Shown: in pieces, positions 7,461-12,087 of the stretch
Layout of the letters: each line of letters begins with the position of its first letter
How positions within the stretch are numbered: the first letter of the stretch is position 1
Program-made: the position numbers and the translations under genes
Notes under the pieces: model-generated
The model's input: the letters and a program-made list of their open reading frames with translations, nothing else
Databases searched by the model: none
What the model was told of the DNA's origin: nothing
Source of the DNA: Ruminococcus sp. UBA3767
Lineage (GTDB): Bacteria; Bacillota; Clostridia; Oscillospirales; Ruminococcaceae
Reading direction: 5' to 3'
NCBI GenBank assembly: GCA_002371625.1
Contig: DFFV01000047.1
Span: 1 to 12,087 of the forward strand
DNA length: 12,087 nt

Positions 7461-8231
7461 TCAGCCGAAAGCTGCAACAGCCTCGAAGCTCATGCTGCCG
7501 CCGAAAATATCAAGAGCCGAGCCTACCGTAAAATCGAGCTTTCCGCCGCCAAGGAGCTTCAGCTTTTCAAGATCCTCCATTCCCGATATCCCACCTGCGT
7601 AAGTCGCAGGTATGGTGCAGTATTCACCCAGCAGCCTTGCCGCATCCTCCTCAATGCCCTTTGCCTTGCCCTCAACGTCAGCAGCGTGGACAAGGAACTC
7701 ATCGCAGCTGCGGGAAAGCCTTTCCAGCGTCTTTTCGTTCAGCTCAACGTCTGTGAACTTCTGCCAGCGGTCAGTCACGATAAAGTACCTGCCATCTCGT
7801 TTGCGGCAGGAAAGGTCCAGCACTATCCTTTCCTTCCCGACAGCCTTTACAAGCCTTTTCAGTGCATCTTCATCTATCTGCCCGTCCTTGAAAACAAAGC
7901 TGGTCACAATAACGTGGCTCGCTCCCTTGTCAAGAAACACCGCCGCATTCTCGTCATTTATGCCGCCGCCTATCTGCAAGCCGCCCTCCCACGCACCAAG
8001 CGCAGAAACCGCCTGCTCAACGTCAGCCTCATAGTATTCGCTGCCCTTAGGGTTCAGTATTATTATATGTCCGCCTTTCAGGTCGTACTTCCTGTAAAGC
8101 TCTGCGTAATATGCGCCGCCCAGCTGCGAAACAAAATTATCCTGCGCCACGTCGCCCTTGTCGCAAAGGCTGCCGCCGACTATCTGCTTAACGCTGCCGT
8201 TGTGTATGTCAATGCAGGGTCTGAATCTCAT
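7461..8231 (-). CDS. hisA: HisA, eukaryote-type ProFAR (5'-ProFAR to PRFAR) isomerase
   Basis: 256 residues. HisA carries out the Amadori isomerisation of ProFAR to PRFAR in histidine synthesis. The (beta/alpha)8 barrel opens with FRPCIDIHNGSVKQIVGG (3-20), including the first catalytic Asp8. LQIGGGI (85-91), LDLSCRKRDGRYF (138-150), the second acid Asp185 in VHAADVEGKAKGI, TYAGGIS (210-216) and VGSALDIFGG (236-245) follow. CRKRDG..TDRWQKFTD and ALDIFGG are hallmarks of the yeast/plant HIS6-like class rather than the usual bacterial HisA. The ATG has AGAGG about six bases upstream, and its own consensus promoter lies 5' of it. No other his gene is in the window, and no clear terminator follows, so some read-through into ddl is possible. 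Confidence 0.93.
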   Translation of the reverse strand: MRFRPCIDIHNGSVKQIVGGSLCDKGDVAQDNFVSQLGGAYYAELYRKYDLKGGHIIILNPKGSEYYEADVEQAVSALGAWEGGLQIGGGINDENAAVFLDKGASHVIVTSFVFKDGQIDEDALKRLVKAVGKERIVLDLSCRKRDGRYFIVTDRWQKFTDVELNEKTLERLSRSCDEFLVHAADVEGKAKGIEEDAARLLGEYCTIPATYAGGISGMEDLEKLKLLGGGKLDFTVGSALDIFGGSMSFEAVAAFG

Positions 8232-8264
8232 AACAAGCCTCTTTTCATCATATTCGGTACCTCT

Positions 8265-8293
8265 ATTATATATTATACCGCCCTGCCTGTCAA
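8265..8293 (-). promoter_or_regulatory. Consensus promoter of hisA
   Basis: On the minus strand, a perfect TTGACA (8293-8288) and a perfect TATAAT (8270-8265) are spaced by exactly 17 bases. Initiation near 8258 leaves a leader of about 25-27 bases that carries the hisA ribosome binding site. It is back-to-back with the aconitase promoter; the two -35 boxes are 31 bases apart. Confidence 0.88.
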
Positions 8294-8330
8294 GAAATCC
8301 GCCGCTTTGTGCTCAGCTCTATTCTTGACA
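8288..8330. repeat. 9-bp inverted repeat covering both divergent -35 boxes
   Basis: TGTCAAGAA (8288-8296) and its exact reverse complement TTCTTGACA (8322-8330) flank a 25-base centre. Six of the nine bases in each arm are the -35 TTGACA itself, but the matching TTC extension is not required by sigma factor. It could be an operator for joint control of hisA and acn, or chance. Confidence 0.45.
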
Positions 8331-8353
8331 AATAACTGATTATGAGGTAAAAT
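8325..8353 (+). promoter_or_regulatory. Promoter of the aconitase-isocitrate dehydrogenase cluster
   Basis: A perfect TTGACA (8325-8330) and TAAAAT (8348-8353, 5 of 6) are spaced by 17 bases. Initiation near 8360 gives a leader of about 33 bases before the aconitase ATG. It diverges from the hisA promoter. No other strong promoter was seen up to the end of the window on this strand, so it probably serves all three downstream genes. Confidence 0.85.
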
Positions 8354-8392
8354 AACAGTGTATGATTTTTATTTAGGAAGGTGTTTAAACTT

Positions 8393-10336
8393 ATGGGACT
8401 TACTTTGACCGAAAAGATACTGAAAGCTCACCTCGTTGACGGCGAATTCGTAAAGGGCAGCGAGATAGGTATCCGTATCGACCAGACTCTCACTCAGGAC
8501 GCAACAGGAACAATGGCTTACCTCGAATACGAGGCAATGGGCGTTCCCCGTGTAAAGACCGAAAAGAGCGTGGCTTATATCGACCACAACACTCTCCAGT
8601 CGGGCTTTGAGAATGCCGATGACCACAGATTCATCGGTTCTGTTGCCAAAAAGCACGGCATCTATTTCTCACGCCCGGGCAACGGTATCTGCCACCAGGT
8701 GCACCTTGAAAGATTTGGTATCCCAGGAAAGACACTGATCGGCTCGGACAGCCACACACCTACAGGCGGCGGTATCGGAATGATCGCTATCGGCGCAGGC
8801 GGACTTGATGTTGCGGTCGCAATGGGCGGCGGAGCTTATTATATCACCTATCCGCAGATAGTCAAGGTAAACCTCACAGGCAAGCTCTCTGACTGGGTAT
8901 CCGCAAAGGACGTTATCCTGGAAGTTCTCAGACGCATCTCTGTAAAGGGCGGCGTTGGCAAGGTAATGGAATACTGCGGTGAGGGTGTAAAGACACTTTC
9001 CGTTCCGGAAAGAGCTACCATAACCAATATGGGCGCTGAGCTTGGCGCAACCACCTCTATCTTCCCGTCAGACGAAGTTACCAAGGCTTTCCTTAAAGCA
9101 CAGGACAGAGGCGATGTATGGACAGAGCTTAAAGCAGATGATGACGCAGTATACGATGAGGTAATAGATATCGACCTCGGTTCACTCGTTCCGCAGGCTG
9201 CCTGCCCTCATTCTCCCGATAATGTCAAGAATATGGAGGAGATCGGCAAGCTGAAAGTAGATCAGGTCTGCATCGGTTCATGCACAAACTCTTCCTTTGT
9301 CGATATGATGAAGGTCGCTTACATACTTAAAGGAAAGACCGTTGATCCGAGCGTTTCACTTGCAATTGCCCCGGGCTCAAAGCAGGTGCTGAATATGCTG
9401 GCTTCAAACGGCGCACTTGCCACAATGATAGATGCAGGCGCAAGAATACTCGAATCTGCCTGTGGTCCCTGCATCGGTATGGGACAGGCACCTAATTCGG
9501 GCGGAGTTTCACTGAGAACTTTCAACAGAAACTTCCTTGGCAGAAGCGGAACAAAGGACGGACAGATATACCTTGTATCACCTGAAACTGCCGCTGCTTC
9601 CGCACTTACAGGATACCTCACAGATCCAAGGACTCTCGGCGAGATGCCCGAGATCAAGGTTCCCGAGCAGTTCGTCATAAACGATAACATGGTCGTTGCA
9701 CCGGCAGCGCCAGAGGAAATGGACTCGGTAGAAGTTCTCAGAGGACCGAATATCAAGCCTTATCCCGAAACTGCTCCGCTGGTTGAGAGCATCGAGTGTC
9801 AGGTATCGCTCAAGGTCGGCGATAACATCACCACAGACCACATCATGCCCGCAGGCGCAAAGATACTTCCGCTGCGTTCAAATATACCTGCTATCTCTCA
9901 GCACTGCTTCACCGTATGCGATGAGGAGTTCCCCAGAAGAGCAAAGAATATGGGCAAGTCTATTATCGTCGGCGGCTCAAACTACGGTCAGGGCAGCTCC
10001 CGTGAGCACGCAGCTCTTGCCCCGCTTTACCTTGGCATCAAAGCAGTCCTTGTAAAGAGCTTTGCAAGGATCCACAGAGCTAACCTCATCAACGCAGGAA
10101 TACTTCCGCTCACATTCGTGAACGAAGCTGATTATGACAAGATCGGCCAGGGCGATGAGATAGCAATTGAAAACGTCCGTGCAGACATAGAAGCAGGCAA
10201 AACTCAGCTCACTGTTGTCAATAAAACAACAGGAGCTCAGATACCTGTACTGTGTGAGCTTACAGGAAGAACAAAGGATATAATCCTTGCAGGCGGACTG
10301 CTGGACTATACAAGAGAACAGCTTTCAAAGAACTAA
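8393..10336 (+). CDS. acn: Aconitate hydratase (aconitase), Aquifex-type
   Basis: 647 residues. It interconverts citrate and isocitrate through a [4Fe-4S] cluster in the cytoplasm. The three cluster cysteines are Cys297 (IGSCTNSS) and Cys357/Cys360 (ACGPCIGMG). The N-terminal core shows IDQTLTQDATGT (29-40) and GSDSHTPTGGGIG (117-129). The swivel domain, C-terminal as in mitochondrial aconitase, holds TTDHIMPAG (480-488) and GGSNYGQGSSREHAAL (527-542), with the substrate-binding Ser-Ser-Arg 535-537. The length of about 650 fits the short putative-aconitase group rather than AcnA or AcnB. The ATG at 8393 is chosen because AGGAAGG (8375-8381) precedes it by 11 bases; the in-frame GTG at 8381 overlaps that SD and is rejected. 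The position upstream of isocitrate dehydrogenase supports aconitase rather than LeuC, despite the leuA fragment about 7 kb away. Homoaconitase is an unlikely alternative. Confidence 0.95.
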   Translation: MGLTLTEKILKAHLVDGEFVKGSEIGIRIDQTLTQDATGTMAYLEYEAMGVPRVKTEKSVAYIDHNTLQSGFENADDHRFIGSVAKKHGIYFSRPGNGICHQVHLERFGIPGKTLIGSDSHTPTGGGIGMIAIGAGGLDVAVAMGGGAYYITYPQIVKVNLTGKLSDWVSAKDVILEVLRRISVKGGVGKVMEYCGEGVKTLSVPERATITNMGAELGATTSIFPSDEVTKAFLKAQDRGDVWTELKADDDAVYDEVIDIDLGSLVPQAACPHSPDNVKNMEEIGKLKVDQVCIGSCTNSSFVDMMKVAYILKGKTVDPSVSLAIAPGSKQVLNMLASNGALATMIDAGARILESACGPCIGMGQAPNSGGVSLRTFNRNFLGRSGTKDGQIYLVSPETAAASALTGYLTDPRTLGEMPEIKVPEQFVINDNMVVAPAAPEEMDSVEVLRGPNIKPYPETAPLVESIECQVSLKVGDNITTDHIMPAGAKILPLRSNIPAISQHCFTVCDEEFPRRAKNMGKSIIVGGSNYGQGSSREHAALAPLYLGIKAVLVKSFARIHRANLINAGILPLTFVNEADYDKIGQGDEIAIENVRADIEAGKTQLTVVNKTTGAQIPVLCELTGRTKDIILAGGLLDYTREQLSKN

Positions 10337-10382
10337 GAACAAACGATACACAACATAAACAAAGAACAGGGGAGCAAATAAT

Positions 10383-11177
10383 ATGAAAGATTCTTATGAC
10401 CCTTTGGATTGGAACAACTCCTCAAAGCCAAAAGGCTATCAGCAGTATTCTGCCGATGACTACGAGAGATTTGCCAACAACCCTACCTACCGCAGCGATG
10501 ACAGCTACACCGATTATTCTCAGGGCTATGACCGGACATACGATGAGAATTATTATCAGCAAGACACAGGCTATGATAATACATACGATCAGGGCTACGA
10601 TCAGAGCTACGATAACAGCTATTATCAGCAGGGCTATGACAACACCTATTCTCAGGGATACGATAACAGCTATCAGCAGTCATCAAGCGGATTTTACGAT
10701 TCCAATATAGCCAAAGGTCCCGTGCAGTATTCCCAGCAGGACTACGACTATATGGCATCAAATCCCTCGAATCTTCACGAAGATCCGAACAGAATTGACG
10801 CAGAGCAGTTTTTTGATATGGTGCACGAGCAGGACAGGCGCAAGCAAAGACAGGAACAGCTCGCAATGTTCGCACTGACCTCAAAATCACATCACCTTTA
10901 CAGAACAGGTGAAATGTCGGGCGAGTTTGATAAGGACATCTTCCTCTATCTGCTCGGCTGTGCAGTCGGTGCAGCTGTCGCAAAGCTGTTGGGGCTTCCC
11001 CTTTATGCCTACCCGTTCTTTGCGGGAGTGATAGGTCTTGTCGCTTCGCTTCTCAAAAAGAATGCGCTGGACAGTACACCGTTCAGCGTTGCACTTAAAG
11101 AATGCATTCTGGAATTTGTACTGCTGTTTGGCGCTCTTATCGCCTCTTTAGTTATGTTCTCAAAGGGCATGAGATAA
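10383..11177 (+). CDS. Unknown membrane protein with Tyr/Gln/Asp-rich repeat N-terminus
   Basis: 264 residues; I do not recognise a family. Residues 1-135 are hydrophilic, acidic and extremely rich in Tyr, Gln, Asp and Asn. Five GYD-centred repeats (GYD at 48, 63, 71, 84 and 92) alternate with NTYD/NSY-like units. A motif QYSxxDYxxxAxNP occurs twice, at 21-34 and 115-128, on either side of the repeats. Residues 136-165 are charged and helix-like (EQDRRKQRQEQ). The C-terminal third has probable membrane segments near 184-204, 207-224 and 239-259, with a short hydrophilic loop KKNALDS. There is no N-terminal signal peptide, so the repeat part is probably cytoplasmic. The ATG has AGGGGAG eight bases upstream. 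It lies 46 bases after aconitase and 86 before isocitrate dehydrogenase, on the same strand. Function is unknown; a scaffold or condensate role is only speculation. Confidence 0.8.
   Translation: MKDSYDPLDWNNSSKPKGYQQYSADDYERFANNPTYRSDDSYTDYSQGYDRTYDENYYQQDTGYDNTYDQGYDQSYDNSYYQQGYDNTYSQGYDNSYQQSSSGFYDSNIAKGPVQYSQQDYDYMASNPSNLHEDPNRIDAEQFFDMVHEQDRRKQRQEQLAMFALTSKSHHLYRTGEMSGEFDKDIFLYLLGCAVGAAVAKLLGLPLYAYPFFAGVIGLVASLLKKNALDSTPFSVALKECILEFVLLFGALIASLVMFSKGMR
10443..10484 (+). repeat. First copy of the QYSxxDYxxxAxNP motif
   Basis: Encodes residues 21-34 of the Tyr-rich membrane protein (QYSADDYERFANNP). It matches the second copy at 10725-10766 in Q, Y, S, D, Y, A, N and P at fixed spacing. 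It sits just before the tyrosine repeat tract. Confidence 0.75.
10521..10679 (+). repeat. Tyrosine-rich low-complexity repeat tract (QGYD / NxY units)
   Basis: Encodes residues 47-99 of the membrane protein. Units resembling QGYDNTYD and NSYYQQ recur about five times with irregular spacing. At DNA level, stretches such as CAGGGCTATGA(C/T) and GATAACAGCTAT recur with synonymous differences. This suggests amino-acid composition is retained rather than a recent tandem duplication. Confidence 0.8.
10725..10766 (+). repeat. Second copy of the QYSxxDYxxxAxNP motif
   Basis: Encodes residues 115-128 (QYSQQDYDYMASNP), after the tyrosine tract and before the helical and membrane parts. Codons differ from the first copy at several positions, so the similarity is at protein level. 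Confidence 0.75.
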
Positions 11178-11200
11178 AAAAGCATTTTAATTTGCTGCCG

Positions 11201-11234
11201 CTGCGGCTGAACCTGCAGTTATTGAATTATTTAT
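11201..11234 (+). promoter_or_regulatory. Possible weak hairpin or attenuator ahead of isocitrate dehydrogenase
   Basis: In the 86-base gap before icd, CTGCGG (11201-11206) can pair with CCTGCAG (11212-11218) with one bulged base. A moderately T-rich run (TTATTGAATTATTT) follows. An alternative small stem is GCCG/CGGC at 11197-11207. Neither is strong. It might trim icd expression or mean nothing. No convincing promoter is seen in the gap. Confidence 0.25.
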
Positions 11235-11263
11235 AGAAAAATTAAATTCGGGAGGAATGTAAA

Positions 11264-12087
11264 ATGGATAAGATCCAGATGAAAACACCACTGGTCGAAA
11301 TGGACGGAGATGAGATGACAAGGATCATCTGGCAGGAGATCAAGGATATCCTGCTGCTGCCTTATATCGACCTCAAAACCGAGTATTACGACCTCGGACT
11401 CGTTCACAGGAACGAGACCAACGACCAGGTAACTATCGACTCGGCAAACGCTACCAAGAAATACGGCGTTGCAGTAAAGTGCGCAACTATCACACCTAAC
11501 GCTGCAAGAATGCCTGAGTATAACCTCAAAGAAATGTGGAAATCTCCTAACGGAACTATCAGAGCAATGCTCGACGGCACCGTGTTCAGAACTCCTATCC
11601 TCGTTAAAGGCATCACTCCGTACATTCCTACCTGGACAAAGCCTATAACAATTGCCCGTCACGCTTACGGCGATGTTTACAAGAACGTTGAAATGAAGTG
11701 CCCTCAGGGTTCTAAGGCTGAGCTTGTCCTGACCGATAAGGACGGCAAAGAAACAAGAGAGCAGATCTTTGATTTTGAAAACACTCCCGGCATAATCCAG
11801 GGACTGCATAACAGAGAGGATTCTATCTCCTCCTTTGCAAGAGCCTGCTTCAACTTTGCACTTGATACCAAGCAGGATATCTGGTTCGCTACAAAGGACA
11901 CCATCTCCAAAAAGTACGACCACACCTTCAAGGACATCTTTGCAGAGATATTTGAGAAAGAGTATAAAGAGAAGTTCGAGGCTGCCGGCATCGAATACTT
12001 CTACACCCTTATCGACGACGCAGTTGCAAGAGTTATCCGTTCAAACGGCGGTTATATCTGGGCTTGCAAGAACTACGACGGCGACGT
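11264..12087 (+). CDS. icd: NADP-dependent isocitrate dehydrogenase, eukaryote-like type II, N-terminal part
   Basis: Oxidative decarboxylation of isocitrate to 2-oxoglutarate. The frame is open to the window end, giving 274 complete codons of an enzyme normally about 400 residues long; the 3' end is missing. Sequence and numbering track human IDH1 closely. Thr77 is in CATITP, Ser94, Asn96 and Arg100 are in [10 protein letters not shown], and Arg109 is in GTVFRTP. Arg132 and Tyr139 are in ARHAYGDVY. Lys211 (KDTISKKYD) and Asp251 (LIDDAVA) are each offset by one from the human residues. Asp274 of YDGD, the last full codon, should be the metal ligand equivalent to human Asp275. This is the homodimeric eukaryote-like class, not the E. 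coli Icd class. The cofactor-selecting Arg-His lies beyond the window, so NADP use is inferred from family. The ATG has GGGAGG eight bases upstream. It is probably transcribed from the aconitase promoter. Confidence 0.96.
   Translation, partial: MDKIQMKTPLVEMDGDEMTRIIWQEIKDILLLPYIDLKTEYYDLGLVHRNETNDQVTIDSANATKKYGVAVKCATITPNAARMPEYNLKEMWKSPNGTIRAMLDGTVFRTPILVKGITPYIPTWTKPITIARHAYGDVYKNVEMKCPQGSKAELVLTDKDGKETREQIFDFENTPGIIQGLHNREDSISSFARACFNFALDTKQDIWFATKDTISKKYDHTFKDIFAEIFEKEYKEKFEAAGIEYFYTLIDDAVARVIRSNGGYIWACKNYDGD

Noticed and set aside
6891..8339. 482-codon plus-strand open frame running antisense across ddl, the ddl promoter gap, hisA and its promoter
   Set aside because: It lies opposite two well-supported genes, its protein has no recognisable domain and biased composition, and it spans both minus-strand promoters. 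It looks like a shadow of codon usage.
8381..8392. GTG start for aconitase adding four residues
   Set aside because: The GTG overlaps the SD AGGAAGG, leaving no spacer. The ATG at 8393 is correctly placed.
8393..10336. LeuC or homoaconitase paired with the leuA fragment
   Set aside because: The protein includes the swivel domain in one chain of about 650 residues and neighbours isocitrate dehydrogenase, which fits aconitase. LeuC is shorter and pairs with a separate LeuD.
10396..10710. Alternative-frame ORF rich in Ile, Thr and Met within the Tyr-rich gene
   Set aside because: It is the +1 frame reading of the same repeat tract. The chosen frame has the SD, membrane segments and the full length.

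Overview
The window reads as the chromosome of a low-GC Gram-positive anaerobe of the Clostridia, most like a Ruminococcus (Oscillospiraceae). This is inferred from protein flavour: a DUF1934/YwiB gene beside argS as in Firmicutes, strong GGAGG-type ribosome binding sites, and sigma-A type promoters. There is no rRNA, tRNA, CRISPR array, insertion sequence or phage gene. Coding is dense and no gene-free stretch exceeds about 160 bases. All recognised genes are housekeeping or biosynthetic, and I see no convincing undescribed multi-gene system. The least explained gene is a tyrosine/glutamine-rich membrane protein lying between aconitase and isocitrate dehydrogenase.

Layout. (1) Positions 1-1905, plus strand: the 3' half of leuA (2-isopropylmalate synthase, yeast/actinobacterial type), directly abutted by an MccF-like S66 serine peptidase. 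Both end at a hairpin near 1910-1945 that can serve as a terminator on either strand. (2) Positions 1949-7322, minus strand: a tightly packed six-gene operon, in transcription order ddl, murI, DUF1934, argS, a DUF218/YdcF-like membrane protein and a GNAT acetyltransferase. It has a promoter just upstream of ddl (-10 at 7369-7374), and its genes overlap or lie within about 16 bases of one another. (3) Positions 7461-8231, minus strand: a stand-alone eukaryote-type hisA with a consensus promoter. (4) Positions 8393-12087, plus strand: aconitase, the Tyr/Gln-rich membrane protein, and the 5' part of a eukaryote-like NADP isocitrate dehydrogenase, driven by a promoter divergent from that of hisA.

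How the genes work together. Aconitase plus isocitrate dehydrogenase turn citrate into 2-oxoglutarate, the oxidative branch that feeds glutamate synthesis. MurI converts L-glutamate to D-glutamate and Ddl makes D-Ala-D-Ala, two peptidoglycan precursors. LeuA and HisA belong to leucine and histidine synthesis. The hisA/acn divergent promoter region carries a 9-bp inverted repeat covering both -35 boxes and is the most interesting regulatory signal. The tyrosine-rich protein has a duplicated short motif flanking its repeat tract and is the best candidate for something not yet described.
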